A DNA stretch of 64,000 nt, taken from positions 62,001-126,000 of the forward strand of contig JADKJG010000001.1 in assembly GCA_016722375.1 (NCBI GenBank), in the 5' to 3' direction. Every line of letters begins with the position of its first letter. Positions within the stretch are counted from its first letter, which is position 1. Below are positions 19,684-29,296 of the stretch, one piece after another. The DNA is from Bacteroidota bacterium (GTDB lineage Bacteria; Bacteroidota; Bacteroidia; Chitinophagales; LD1). Made by a program: the position numbers and the translations under genes. The notes beneath the pieces are model-generated. The model was not told where the DNA came from. It made no database searches and worked only from the letters and a program-made list of their open reading frames with translations.

Positions 19684-19748
19684 GATTATACGGTTCGAGC
19701 GTCCGCTCGGACCTCTTGAGTTTGGCACGAGCGGACGCTCGCGCCAGA
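19684..19748. repeat. Family A hairpins, two copies head to tail
   Basis: Two palindromes about 35 bases apart, cores at 19697-19708 and 19727-19742, both built on the GAGCGTCCGCTC sequence seen at 2314. The surrounding spacer 19444-19825 has no gene; the rest of it is AT-rich sequence plus the family B repeat at 19751. Confidence 0.7.
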
Positions 19749-19750
19749 GG

Positions 19751-19816
19751 GGGCAAGTCTGGAGACTTGCATTAATTAGTTCTTCCAAGTGCGCTTCGCA
19801 ACACTTGGAAGAACGG
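19751..19816. repeat. Family B double hairpin, copy 1
   Basis: A short stem (GCAAGTC, TGGA, GACTTGC), an ATTAATT linker, and a longer imperfect stem (TTCTTCCAAGTG with CACTTGGAAGAA). Similar pairs occur at 53667 and 53775 in the same orientation and at 57496 inverted. Confidence 0.7.
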
Positions 19817-19825
19817 TGGAGAAAT

Positions 19826-20548
19826 CTATAAATTCCTATCCACGAAAACTCCTTGAAATATACCGTTGTTTAATAGTAGTGAATCGTGCGGGGCGTAAAA
19901 ATTATACAATTTACAACGGAAGTTAATAGTGACTAATATCTTCCAAGCGAATTCATTTAAATTATTGGTATTGAGACTATAAGGCAACCAGTTAATATTC
20001 GAGGCTGAATTGGTTATTACTATATTATTGAAGGTGTCAAGAGAAGGTGGAACACTAGTATAGTTTGCAAATGAGTAGCTTTTAAGCAGTTCTGGCATTA
20101 ATACTAAGCTAACCCCTTCTGCTCTATAATTCACAGAATCAAAATTGATTATTGGAAGAGGATTATCTTCAAACACACTAAAAAAATCTTCGGCATTTTT
20201 CGGATAGTAACATCCATTTATTGAAACCAAATTATTTTTTGCAAAAGACTTACATATCCTCACTATCATGGTAGGATAGTTATTACTATCTTTAAGTGTG
20301 CTGTGATAACAAATTAGAATACTATCAGGCGATGAACTTGAGTTCGAACATTCAATACCCGCATTATTCGATAAAATATTATCTTCATTTCGCAGCGTAT
20401 ATAGCCATGAGTTTGAATATGCTATACTATTAGAAGTGTATTCTAACATAATTTCTGGAGAGGGATAAGTATCATTTTTCCCACAACTCTCAAAAGAAAA
20501 ACCAACAGTGCTAAATAGTAAAAGGGAAAGTAAAGTTCTCATTTGCAT
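19826..20548 (-). CDS. Hypothetical secreted lipoprotein
   Basis: About 240 residues. The N-terminus MRTLLSLLLFSTVGFSFESCGKND is a signal peptide ending in a lipobox-like Cys, as in many Bacteroidota surface lipoproteins. A second ATG two codons in (20542) is an equally good start. The rest has no motif I recognise; it is mostly beta and Asn/Ser rich (for example SNSSSSPDSILICYHST). AT-rich codon use sets it apart from the porP operon. It stands alone between repeat regions, which suggests an accessory gene. Confidence 0.6.
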   Translation of the reverse strand: MQMRTLLSLLLFSTVGFSFESCGKNDTYPSPEIMLEYTSNSIAYSNSWLYTLRNEDNILSNNAGIECSNSSSSPDSILICYHSTLKDSNNYPTMIVRICKSFAKNNLVSINGCYYPKNAEDFFSVFEDNPLPIINFDSVNYRAEGVSLVLMPELLKSYSFANYTSVPPSLDTFNNIVITNSASNINWLPYSLNTNNLNEFAWKILVTINFRCKLYNFYAPHDSLLLNNGIFQGVFVDRNL

Positions 20549-20668
20549 TGGGGTATTCTGACTTCTACCGTTCCACTTCCCACATTAGAAACAACTAAAT
20601 GCGCAGATCCCACTTGTTTAGTTTTTATAAAAATTGGGAAAAGACGGTAAGCCATAAGCGATACCACT

Positions 20669-20762
20669 CCCCCCCCGGCAGAGTCTCTTTTTCAACAAAA
20701 ATAAAAGAAAAAAGGACTCTGCGCTAAGCTAGCTTACTCTTTAATTCGCGTAGAGTCCGATT
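20669..20762. repeat. Family D element, copy 1
   Basis: About 94 bases with a long stem (GCAGAGTC and CTTTTT arms pairing with AAAAAG and GACTCTGC). The element is present in inverted orientation and nearly identical at 44897-44993, with partial copies at 44543 and 45580 and a degenerate one near 34975. It lies 178 bases before the 21-bp array. Confidence 0.75.
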
Positions 20763-20781
20763 TAGAAACCTTCCAATAATT

Positions 20782-20932
20782 TTAACTCTTCAACAACTCC
20801 ACTCCCCACACACTACCATCTTCCAACAGGTCAATGGCTACAAACATAGAGTCCGTATGATTGAGGGCAAAAGGCTTCTTTAATACGTGTATCAAATTTA
20901 CTTTTTGACACAGTCTAGTGAACAGTCCCTGA
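20782..20932 (-). pseudogene. Gene remnant: C-terminal 49 codons ending at the edge of the 21-bp array
   Basis: An open frame without any start codon of its own whose translation looks protein-like: LKKPFALNHTDSMFVAID followed by LLEDGSVWGVELLKS and a TAA. The frame is lost exactly where the minisatellite begins (20935), as if the array had replaced or invaded the 5' part of a gene. The family is not recognised. Confidence 0.4.
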
Positions 20933-20934
20933 TT

Positions 20935-21490
20935 TCATTCTAACAAAGAGACTTTTCACACTAAGATACACAGATTTCAAACTAACAAAGAAAGATTTCC
21001 CACTAACAAAGAGGTTTTCCTCCCTAACAAAGAAAGATTTCCTACTAACAAAGAGATTTTTCTCCCTAACAAATGGAGATTTCACACTAACATAGGGGCT
21101 TTTCCCACTAACATAGAGAGAGTTCACACTAACATAGTGGCTTTTCCCACTAACATACAGAGATTTCACACTAACAAAGGAGCTTTTCACACTAACATAG
21201 AGAGAGTTCACACTAACATAGTGGCTTTTCCCACTAACATACAGAGATTTCACACTAACAAAGGGGCTTTTCACACTAACATAGAGAGACTTCACACTAA
21301 CAAAGGAGCTTTTCACACTAACATACAGAGACTTCACACTAACATAGGGACTTTTCACACTAACATACAGAGACTTCACACTAACATAGTGACTTTTCAC
21401 ACTAACATACAGAGACTTCACACTAACAAAGGGGCTTTTCACACTAACATAGAGAGTTTTCTCACTAACAAAACGAGATTTCTCAAAACA
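20935..21490. repeat. 21-bp minisatellite, 26 units
   Basis: The pentamer CTAAC (once CTAAG) falls at 20940 and then every 21 bases without a single slip to 21465. The unit is roughly CTAACATAGNGNCTTTTCAC. Two unit types (ending in ACAGAGACTTCACA or GTGGCTTTTCCCA) tend to alternate, giving a loose 42-bp higher order. Since 21 is a multiple of 3, several frames stay open on both strands (175 codons on minus, 149 on plus); these look spurious, being seven-residue repeats with no start signal. Confidence 0.95.
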
Positions 21491-21754
21491 AAATGTAAAG
21501 GCTCTAAAAAATATTTGAAAATTATCTTAGTGGCTAAAATCGCTTGTAACTGCTTACAAGAAAAGCAATTAACTTATTATAAATAACTTTAAATAATGTA
21601 GAATGAGCTACTACTTTGTAACCTTTTATTACTCTGTTGCGTAAAAGAAAGGGTACATCGGTACGAAGGATTAAAAAGCCACACAGTGGACATCTGAAAC
21701 CGGAGTACAAATTTGACAGTTCTATATTTTATAACCATTTTTAAACCAAAGATC

Positions 21755-22444
21755 ATGAAAAAAACCATGAAGAAAGGAAAGCGCCAATTGCGCTCACTCC
21801 AACAGCAGTTTTCTGCAATTGTATTGTTACTAATTATTAAACTCGAACTCGCTAGATTAAGCGTGAGCGATAAAATCATCGAGGCGCGAGAGATTGTGCG
21901 GAAGATGATGGGAAATGTGAACTTCCCTGATCCAGATCCTACGCTGGCTGATGTGACCACCGCCATAGATGCGCTGGAGATTGCTGAAGGCGCCATGCCC
22001 GGAGGCCCGGAGGTGACGATTATCCGCAATGAACGTCTAGCGGAATTCAACACCAAGATGTCTGACCTGCGCAACTATGTAGAATTCAAATCGAAGGGAA
22101 ATCGTGAGGTTGGAGCAAGCAGTGGCATGAAAATTCGCACCTCTAAAAATCCGGTAGGAATTTTGCCTGCACCGGAATGGGTAAAGATAAAGAGCGGAGT
22201 GGTAGATGGTTCAGTTGCTTTAAGATGGAAGGCCAATACTAAGTCTTCGGGCTATCGTGTCGAAATGACTACTGACCCTGCTCAGGGCTGGCCTACAACC
22301 TTTGATACTGAAAAGGCCAATATCAACATTGATAACCTGACGCCTGGTATAAAATATTATTTCCGCATTGCGACATTAAGTCATGCAGGATATTATGGCT
22401 ATAGTCTGGCGATTACTTTCCGTCCTAATTTTTCGAATCTGTAG
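21755..22444 (+). CDS. Fibronectin type III domain protein (paralog 2 of 3, divergent)
   Basis: 229 residues from ATG 21755; an upstream start at 21713 would prefix an unrelated hydrophobic stretch. A basic N-terminus and one hydrophobic segment (about 18-32) are followed by a helical region with MGNVNFPDPDPTLADV, equivalent to MTGNPNF..PSLADQ in paralog 1, then a C-terminal fibronectin-III-like domain (LTPGIKYYFRIATL). It lacks the GDHDKIA and FDDAKDMFRL block conserved in the other two. Function unknown. It has its own terminator and sits directly after the 21-bp array. Confidence 0.75.
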   Translation: MKKTMKKGKRQLRSLQQQFSAIVLLLIIKLELARLSVSDKIIEAREIVRKMMGNVNFPDPDPTLADVTTAIDALEIAEGAMPGGPEVTIIRNERLAEFNTKMSDLRNYVEFKSKGNREVGASSGMKIRTSKNPVGILPAPEWVKIKSGVVDGSVALRWKANTKSSGYRVEMTTDPAQGWPTTFDTEKANINIDNLTPGIKYYFRIATLSHAGYYGYSLAITFRPNFSNL

Positions 22445-22470
22445 ATTACATTAGGAACTGTCAACAAAAA

Positions 22471-22503
22471 AGGCGCATCCCCAACGGGAGCGCCTTTTTT
22501 GTT
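22471..22503 (+). terminator. Rho-independent terminator of fibronectin-III paralog 2
   Basis: The stem AGGCGC-TCCC pairs with GGGA-GCGCCT around a CAAC loop and is followed by six T, 27 bases after the stop codon. The A-run on the other side makes it usable in both directions. Confidence 0.88.
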
Positions 22504-22550
22504 TTAATAAACTCGCTAAGAACAGATATGCTATCTGTGGTTGCAACTAT

Positions 22551-23723
22551 TTATTTCCTGATATTCACTTTGGTGTGCAGCAAAGCATCACCGGTATGTA
22601 GTTCAACAATGTAGATTCCTTCTGGAAGGTCGGAAACATTGACGTTGATTTTGTCTGAAGCTATTTCTTTGGTAGCATAAACCGTTCTTCCCGCCAGGTC
22701 AAGCAATTTCAAATCTGCCGCAGCAGGGGTTTTGAGTTGAATAGTGAATTGTCCCTGATTTGGATTGGGATAGATATTGCCGAACTGATTGAAAGAAAGT
22801 GACGCAATGCCATTAGGCAACACCACCGGAGCATTGAGGGTGAGTGTAAACAAAGAATCATCCCCTACTAGAATCCCTCCGGTTTCATTTGTGAGGCGAA
22901 ACACAATGACGTTCACACCACCGCCAACGGTGTCGTTGGTAATAGTTAGCGGTAGATTCATTTGGTTAACCCCCGCTGCAAAGTTGATGGTTTGCGTAGC
23001 GTACCCATTTACATTGAGTGCATCGCCGCTTTTAATTTCTACATCCACCGAATAGGCATCATCATGATTGCTGTTGAGGACTAGGTTTAGGCTATAAGCA
23101 CCGTTCACACCGGTGAATGAATAGGATGTTGGTGAAAAGTTAGCCAACGTATCGGTTGGGGCAGCACAAGGAGTCATAGTGTGAGCGCCCAGACGAACGG
23201 TATCGCGAGGGAAAACATTCCATTGCAGGTTTCCGATGGACCAATCTGTGGTTCCTTCCTGAACACTTGCATTGCGCACGAAGGTGTGATCTTTACCGGT
23301 ATCTGCTCCAAAGATTATATTAGTCGCAAGCCCTATTTGCCCAATCCGGTCGAGTGTATCTGTACCGTTCAGCAGCGCGACGACATCGTTGCCGTTAAAC
23401 TGAAGAACAGGATTGGTCGTCAAGCTGTCCGAAGCATCTTTAATGAATGTTGCTGCAAGGCTATTGCAAATCACATAGGTTTGACTAGGTGCTATAGTCC
23501 CTTTCAGGTTGATTTTATACAGGGCAGAACTGCTGCCGTTGTTATACTGAATCACGGAGTAGCCATTGAGGTCAATGGTATTGATTGTGGGGTTATAAAT
23601 TTCAAGTGCTTTGTTGTTGTCATAGCCTTCTACATATTCAGAGAAGAATAGTTTAGAACAGGGTTGGGCAAAAGTAGCGACGGCAATAATAGCGAGCGCG
23701 AGCGTGGTGTAAATCTTTTTCAT
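22551..23723 (-). CDS. Secreted lamin-tail-domain protein with T9SS type A sorting domain
   Basis: 390 residues. The signal peptide MKKIYTTLALAIIAVATFAQ is followed by a lamin tail domain at about 20-165 (LFFSEYVEGYDNNKALEIYN, NGNDVVALLNG), a middle beta domain resembling Calx-beta (about 190-300), and a C-terminal sorting domain (NIYPNPNQGQFTIQL, LLDLAGRTVY, GIYIVEL) ending VNIRK. Lamin tail domains occur fused to extracellular nucleases of the ExeM type. Here the domain is a separate gene beside two nucleases, which suggests a shared role in handling extracellular DNA (inference). Confidence 0.87.
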   Translation of the reverse strand: MKKIYTTLALAIIAVATFAQPCSKLFFSEYVEGYDNNKALEIYNPTINTIDLNGYSVIQYNNGSSSALYKINLKGTIAPSQTYVICNSLAATFIKDASDSLTTNPVLQFNGNDVVALLNGTDTLDRIGQIGLATNIIFGADTGKDHTFVRNASVQEGTTDWSIGNLQWNVFPRDTVRLGAHTMTPCAAPTDTLANFSPTSYSFTGVNGAYSLNLVLNSNHDDAYSVDVEIKSGDALNVNGYATQTINFAAGVNQMNLPLTITNDTVGGGVNVIVFRLTNETGGILVGDDSLFTLTLNAPVVLPNGIASLSFNQFGNIYPNPNQGQFTIQLKTPAAADLKLLDLAGRTVYATKEIASDKINVNVSDLPEGIYIVELHTGDALLHTKVNIRK

Positions 23724-23789
23724 GTTGTATAAATTTTGTGCTAAAGTATTAGAAAATACGAATGAAGAAAAAATGGGGAAATAGGCTTT

Positions 23790-25232
23790 CTATTCCACCA
23801 TCATCATTTTGCGGAAGGAGTTTTTGCCTTCGGGTGTCACCCGGACTACATAACTTCCTTTTGACAAATTTGATTGGTGGATGAGGAGGGAATTAATCCC
23901 GGAGTGAACATCCGCTACCGTTTGAAAACATTTTTCGCCCAGCATATTCCAAATTTCTATGGTAACCGTTTCGGCACGAAGGCTGTTAACCTTCATAGAG
24001 AAAATCCCTTGGTTTGGATTGGGATATAGTTGGAAGTTTTCTTCAGCCGTTTCAGCTTCAATACCGGTCATGAATCCGCAGTAGGATGTTTTATCCAAGT
24101 TATCGAAGCTGATACAGTCTGCCCAATCGGGATGATCAATAAAGGGATTTCGGTTGTTTTGAATGGAGTAGATAAATTCATTTTTCGTCCGTTCAAATTT
24201 ATCTGGCGGGTCTTGTTGGTGCCACAGTTTCAACACCGATTGTTGTTGGTCAGCGGCCTCGGCCAGCAAAGAGTTTAATGCCCAACTGCCGTTTAGTCCA
24301 TTATAAGCAACCATTTCATACATCATGCAACGGGCTGCGTCCCCTTTTTTATCATCGCGGGGTTCAAACACTTTTTTCCCTCGGCTGTCTAAGCCAAATT
24401 TTGTTCCTTTATATTGAGAGGTGATGTTCGTGACAATCCCGAGTGAATAGTTGGAGCGAACGGCATTGACGGAGTTTTGTTCGGTAAGAAGTAGATTAAA
24501 GAAATCTGCCCCCTCTGTATAGTTGATGACCCCTGAACCATAGCTTACATAGGTTTTCATCCAGCTTTTGCAAAGCACATGCTCTCGGCTATAGTTGACG
24601 GTCGTAAAATCAAAAGGAGGAGTATAGACCGTAACCTCTTCGCTATACTCACAGTTGATGACCGCGTTTCCGCCGATGGTATCTCTTTCATAAATCGTGG
24701 GAAGAATGGTGGTGCGGTATCCCGGAGAATAGCTGATGAAAGTGTGGTTGTTAATCAGGTTGTGCAATTGGTCAACGAAGGGCCCCGCAGAAGTGTCAAT
24801 GGTGAAATAGTAGTTTCCCGCATTGGCTGCAAGCGATTGAACGGAACCCGATAGCGGATTGCTTTGCAGATAGTTGATATTGCTTCCGGTGCCGTTATAG
24901 GCAAAGACCTTGAAATAGTAGTTGGTATTCTCCACCACCTCGCGCACACCGAAACTATCCGCGCTGCTCACCGACAGAACTTTGCTGGTAGCCAAACCCT
25001 GACCTTTTTCATACATCGTTCCATCTACCGGCACATCGGTAATGTTCTGATTGCTTTTCAAAACCAAAAAGCCGGTGGCCACCGAGGGGTTGAACTTCAT
25101 AGTGAAGCCATAGGCCTTTACATTATTGAATTGGATGTTCGTTGGCTGCGCGCTGGGTTCAGAGGCTTGGGCATTGGCTAAGAAGGAAGCACAGACAAAA
25201 GAAAATATCAGGCAAAAAGATTTATGCAACAT
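23790..25232 (-). CDS. Secreted endonuclease I family nuclease with T9SS type A sorting domain
   Basis: 480 residues. A signal peptide ends near LANAQASEPSAQ. A fibronectin-III-like domain follows (about 28-135), then the endonuclease I domain (about 140-385) with YSREHVLCKSW, EQNSVNAVRSNYSLG and RCMMYEMVAYNG. The C-terminus is a sorting domain (FQLYPNPNQGIFSMKV, GSYVVRV). The family cuts DNA or RNA non-specifically outside the cell using a His and a metal; the His in SREH is at the expected site, though the usual HxxPQSW is CKSW here. It lies 66 bases from the lamin-tail gene and 30 bases from the next nuclease, on the same strand. Confidence 0.88.
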   Translation of the reverse strand: MLHKSFCLIFSFVCASFLANAQASEPSAQPTNIQFNNVKAYGFTMKFNPSVATGFLVLKSNQNITDVPVDGTMYEKGQGLATSKVLSVSSADSFGVREVVENTNYYFKVFAYNGTGSNINYLQSNPLSGSVQSLAANAGNYYFTIDTSAGPFVDQLHNLINNHTFISYSPGYRTTILPTIYERDTIGGNAVINCEYSEEVTVYTPPFDFTTVNYSREHVLCKSWMKTYVSYGSGVINYTEGADFFNLLLTEQNSVNAVRSNYSLGIVTNITSQYKGTKFGLDSRGKKVFEPRDDKKGDAARCMMYEMVAYNGLNGSWALNSLLAEAADQQQSVLKLWHQQDPPDKFERTKNEFIYSIQNNRNPFIDHPDWADCISFDNLDKTSYCGFMTGIEAETAEENFQLYPNPNQGIFSMKVNSLRAETVTIEIWNMLGEKCFQTVADVHSGINSLLIHQSNLSKGSYVVRVTPEGKNSFRKMMMVE

Positions 25233-25262
25233 CGAATCAATTTTAATATGCGAAAAACGAAT

Positions 25263-26309
25263 CTATGGATTCGGAACTTCTTTTAGGAAAATACAGTAAG
25301 TAGGGAAGTGGTCACTATAGCCACCGGCATATTTCACTCCTTCATAAGTCCGCAAAGGGTAGCCTTTGTACTTTCCCGAATCTACAACCATAAAACTCTT
25401 TTTAAAGATCTGAGCCGACTTAAAGAACAAGCCGGGTTGTTCTTTATTTAAGAATCCATAGGAAAGCATAATCTGGTCGAACAAATTCCAAGAGTCGTTG
25501 TAGGCCAAGGTGCCAATGCCTTTGCTATACTTCTCCACCCAAGGGTTGAACATACCTCCTTCGCGAACTTTTTTTGCCTCTCCCTTGGCACCAATCACCT
25601 TGGTCACACTTTCACTCACCGGATCGTCGTTTAAATCGCCCATCAAAATCACTTTGGTATTTGCATCGGCGCGCATTAATGAGTCAATCACCTTTTTGCA
25701 AACCGTAGCCGCAGCAGCCCGGTTGGGTGCCGAAGCATCTTCTCCTCCCCTTCTGGATGGCCAGTGATTAACAAACACGTGAACAATCTCTCCATCCAGC
25801 AACCCGGAAACCCAGAGTACATCGCGAGTATAGTAAACACTACCCCCTGATCCCGCCAGATGCACAAACAGAGGTTCGCTATGCAACACTTTAAAATATT
25901 TGGGATTGTAGAACAGCCCCACATCAATACCTCTGTAATCAGGCGAATTGTAATGAACTATCTGGTAATGACGATTAGCCAAACTGGGTTGAGCAATCAA
26001 ATCTTCCATCACCTTTTTGTTTTCCACCTCAGCTACACCCAACAAAGCCAAACCATCCGGCGACTGCTCCTTGCCTATCTGCGAAACGACCTCAGATAAC
26101 TTGCTGAGTTTGTCTTTATATACAGCGCCGGTATATCCGTTGGCCCCGTTCGGCAGAAAGTCTTCATCATTCTTTTCCGGGTCGTTAATAGTATCATAGA
26201 AGTTTTCGAGATTATAAAAGCCTATGCAGACAATCTTGTATCTCTTCTCCTGCGCCTGTGATGAAAACACAGAAATGAAAAGCAGGGTAACGGCTATAAT
26301 TTGCTTCAT
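25263..26309 (-). CDS. Secreted endonuclease/exonuclease/phosphatase family protein
   Basis: 348 residues from ATG 26309 (MKQIIAVTLLFISVFSSQAQ is a clean signal peptide; the longer start at 26330 adds seven residues before it). Motifs of the DNase I-like fold in order: CIGFYNLENFYD, LGVAEVENK, YRGIDVGLFYN, FVNHWPSRRGGE, LMGDLNDDP, and the terminal SDHFP. No sorting domain, so it is periplasmic or simply exported. The first gene on the minus strand of the divergent nuclease/TonB-receptor locus. Confidence 0.9.
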   Translation of the reverse strand: MKQIIAVTLLFISVFSSQAQEKRYKIVCIGFYNLENFYDTINDPEKNDEDFLPNGANGYTGAVYKDKLSKLSEVVSQIGKEQSPDGLALLGVAEVENKKVMEDLIAQPSLANRHYQIVHYNSPDYRGIDVGLFYNPKYFKVLHSEPLFVHLAGSGGSVYYTRDVLWVSGLLDGEIVHVFVNHWPSRRGGEDASAPNRAAAATVCKKVIDSLMRADANTKVILMGDLNDDPVSESVTKVIGAKGEAKKVREGGMFNPWVEKYSKGIGTLAYNDSWNLFDQIMLSYGFLNKEQPGLFFKSAQIFKKSFMVVDSGKYKGYPLRTYEGVKYAGGYSDHFPTYCIFLKEVPNP

Positions 26310-26327
26310 AGATATATAATAGAAGAA

Positions 26328-26335
26328 CAAAACTA
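26328..26335 (-). promoter_or_regulatory. Probable -7 element of the nuclease operon
   Basis: On the minus strand the sequence reads TAGTTTTG, a perfect match to the Bacteroidota TAnnTTTG box, 18 bases before the nuclease start codon. No good TTG is found 19 bases further up, so this is only half a consensus promoter. Confidence 0.4.
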
Positions 26336-26482
26336 AGAAAAGCCCTTGCCCATTATGGGGTGGTGGATAAGTTAAAAGTATCTTATTTCTTAATTCACAT
26401 GAGCCTCTAATTTTGGAAAGATTTATTTATAGATTTGGCGCGTTGTTTCTAAATTTTGGATATTAGCCCTAACCTTCGTCCT

Positions 26483-29260
26483 ATGAATAAAAAAGTTCTA
26501 CTGCTTTTAACATTTATTTTACCGGTGTTCATCTATGCACAGACTTCTTCTGTCAAAGGAAAAATAGTGTTTCCTACAACCGGTATTGCCGTCCCTAACG
26601 CCATCGTTGATTTCGTAAATCGAGATACGATGATTGTTGTCAATTCTGATAAAGACGGAGTCATTGTTGCCGACCTGCCCTATGGCGATTACAATTTGCT
26701 TATCCACCTGGGGGAGGCTACCTATTCGCCGAGAGCTATTGTGGTACAGAAGGAGCAATTAGATTTAGGTGAGGTACGTTTGGAAAATATTGTGGTGGAT
26801 TATAAAGCGAACGAGGAAAACATTCCCACGGTCAGCCTGTCAGAAACAGATGTGGCAGATGAAGGGTCACAAAACATTTCCAGCGCTTTAGGTGCTTCGA
26901 GAGACATCTTTATCTCTACCACTTCCTTTATCATGAGCAATGCCCGTTTTCGTATTCGCGGTTATGATCCAGAAAACTTTCTGACTTATATGAACGGTAT
27001 TCCGGTTAATGATTTGGAAAGCGGAGCAACTACCTGGGGGCAGTGGGGCGGTTTGAACAACGTGTTTTATAACCGCGAAAACAGAATCGGAACGCAACCT
27101 ACCTCTTTCACCTTTGGCGGTGTGGGCGGTGCTTATTCTTTTGACTCCCGCGCTTCCACCCAACGGAAACAATTGCAGGTTTCCTATGCCAACACTAACC
27201 GGAGCTATCGTCACCGTCTAATGGCTACCTATTCCACCGGTATGATGAAACATGGATGGGCGCTTTCGCTTTCTGCCTCCAGAAGATGGGCGCACGAAGG
27301 GTATGTGCCCGGCACTTTCTATGATGGTTACTCCTATTATATTTCTGTGCAAAAATACTTTGGCAATAAACATTCAATCAATCTAACGGTAGTGGGTGCC
27401 CCGACCCGTAATGGCAGTTCTGCCCCAGCCACCAAAGAATCATACAACCTGGCCGGAACTAATTATTACAATCCTAACTGGGGATATTATCAAGGGGTAA
27501 AACGAAATGCCACTGTTGGGAATACGCATCAGCCTTTGATGATCCTGACTCACGAATGGAAAATCAATAAGAGTTCCAGTCTTTTGACCGGTGTAGGATT
27601 TACTTTTGGCAAAAGAGAAAGAACCGCTTTGGACTGGAACAACGCCGCCAATCCACGACCTGACTATTATGCCTATCTACCCAGCTATATAGAAGACACT
27701 ATTTATCGCCTGGCATCTCAGGCCGAAATGCGAAACAATGAGGAACTCCGTCAGATAGATTGGGACAAAATGTACGAGGCCAACCTGATGAGTTTTGAAA
27801 CCATCAGCAATATTGATGGCAATGCCGACAGCAGCATCACCGGGAAGAGAGCCCGCTATATTGTGGAGAACCGGGTGAAAGACACTAAGAGGTTTAATTT
27901 CAATACCGTTTATAATAATCACTTGAGCGAGAACATCATGCTCACAGCCGGGCTAAATTATCAGATGCAGGTGAGCCGGTATTATAAAGAAGTAGCAGAC
28001 CTGCTCGGTGCTGATTTTTATGTGGACGTGAATCAGTTTGCACAAAGAGACTTTCCAGATAGTTTCAGCGTGGCTCAAAATGATTTAAACCACCCGAATC
28101 GAATCTTATATGTGAACGATCGCTTTGGATATGATTATGTAATTACCGCACACCATGCCAACGGCTGGTTACAATCGGTGTTTCAATACAATCACTTTGA
28201 CTTCTTCGTATCTGGTCAGGTAAGCTATACCGGATTTCAGAGAGATGGCAAGATGAAGAATGGTTTGTTCCCTGACAATAGTTTTGGCAAAAGTGAAATG
28301 AAAAATTTCATCAATGGTGCCGCTAAAGCCGGAGCTACTTATAAAATCAATGGAAGAAATTACATCCATCTCAATGGCTTTTTTGAAAATCGTGCGCCCT
28401 TTTATGAAAACGCCTTTACCTCACCGAGAACCAGAAACGACTTTGCCCCTAACTTAAAAAGTATGAATATTTATTCGGGAGAACTTGGCTATCAGTATCG
28501 CTCACCGAATGTGAGATTGAAGGCCAACCTTTATTACACTCAATTTGTGGACGATACCCGTACCTTCTCTTTCTATGACGACGATGAACGCTCTTTAGTG
28601 AATTATACACTTACCGGTATGAATTTACGTCATTATGGAGGGGAACTGGGTTTGGACGGGAAGATTTATAAAGGCTTCTCTGGAAGTGTTGTTTTGGCAA
28701 TGGGCAGATATACTTATACCAGTAGGCCTTTGGCAACCGTTACGCAGGATAACAGCGCTACCATCTTGAGAGAAAACGAAGTGGTTTACGCTAAAGGGTT
28801 TAACGTAGGCGGTACTCCACAACTAGCTACCTCTTTCGGTTTGAATTACCGGGCACCTCAATTCTGGTTTCTTTCAGTCAATCTAAATTATTATGATTGG
28901 ATGTGGTTGGATTACAGCCCCGCAAGAAGAACCGAAAGCGCGGTTGAACTCATTGAGCCTAATAGCGCACAATGGCATAGTGTTTTAGATCAGGAAAAAT
29001 TGAAAGGGCAGTTCACGATGGACTTGTATGCAGGATATTCTTGGAAGCTAAACAACAACTTTCGTGACATGAAACGCAATATCTATCTGGTGTTTAACGT
29101 AGGAATAAACAACATCACGAATAACAGACAATTTGTCACCGGTGGGTATGAGCAAACCAGATTTGATTATCGGTTTGCTAACGCCGACAAATTCCCGAAC
29201 AAATATTTCTACAGTTCTGGAACCACCTATTTTGTGAACGTTACCTTTCGCATGAACTAA
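26483..29260 (+). CDS. TonB-dependent outer-membrane receptor with carboxypeptidase-regulatory-like N-terminus
   Basis: 925 residues from ATG 26483 (MNKKVLLLLTFILPVFIYAQ signal peptide; the longer TTG start at 26456 is unlikely). A beta-sandwich regulatory domain covers about 22-105 (SVKGKIVFPTTGIAVPNAIV), a plug domain about 120-240 (RFRIRGYDPENFLTYMNGIP), and a 22-strand-type barrel the rest, ending with the aromatic FVNVTFRMN. It should import a large substrate with TonB energy. It is divergent from two secreted nucleases and followed by a DUF5689 lipoprotein, so oligonucleotides or nucleosides are plausible cargo (inference). Confidence 0.93.
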   Translation: MNKKVLLLLTFILPVFIYAQTSSVKGKIVFPTTGIAVPNAIVDFVNRDTMIVVNSDKDGVIVADLPYGDYNLLIHLGEATYSPRAIVVQKEQLDLGEVRLENIVVDYKANEENIPTVSLSETDVADEGSQNISSALGASRDIFISTTSFIMSNARFRIRGYDPENFLTYMNGIPVNDLESGATTWGQWGGLNNVFYNRENRIGTQPTSFTFGGVGGAYSFDSRASTQRKQLQVSYANTNRSYRHRLMATYSTGMMKHGWALSLSASRRWAHEGYVPGTFYDGYSYYISVQKYFGNKHSINLTVVGAPTRNGSSAPATKESYNLAGTNYYNPNWGYYQGVKRNATVGNTHQPLMILTHEWKINKSSSLLTGVGFTFGKRERTALDWNNAANPRPDYYAYLPSYIEDTIYRLASQAEMRNNEELRQIDWDKMYEANLMSFETISNIDGNADSSITGKRARYIVENRVKDTKRFNFNTVYNNHLSENIMLTAGLNYQMQVSRYYKEVADLLGADFYVDVNQFAQRDFPDSFSVAQNDLNHPNRILYVNDRFGYDYVITAHHANGWLQSVFQYNHFDFFVSGQVSYTGFQRDGKMKNGLFPDNSFGKSEMKNFINGAAKAGATYKINGRNYIHLNGFFENRAPFYENAFTSPRTRNDFAPNLKSMNIYSGELGYQYRSPNVRLKANLYYTQFVDDTRTFSFYDDDERSLVNYTLTGMNLRHYGGELGLDGKIYKGFSGSVVLAMGRYTYTSRPLATVTQDNSATILRENEVVYAKGFNVGGTPQLATSFGLNYRAPQFWFLSVNLNYYDWMWLDYSPARRTESAVELIEPNSAQWHSVLDQEKLKGQFTMDLYAGYSWKLNNNFRDMKRNIYLVFNVGINNITNNRQFVTGGYEQTRFDYRFANADKFPNKYFYSSGTTYFVNVTFRMN

Positions 29261-29296
29261 ACTATTTAAAAACAGTAAACCCATCAAACGCGCAAT

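Noticed and set aside
20915..21586. Protein-coding frames in array 1 (175 codons minus, 149 codons plus)
   Set aside because: A 21-bp period keeps several frames open on both strands; no ribosome site, start context or domain.
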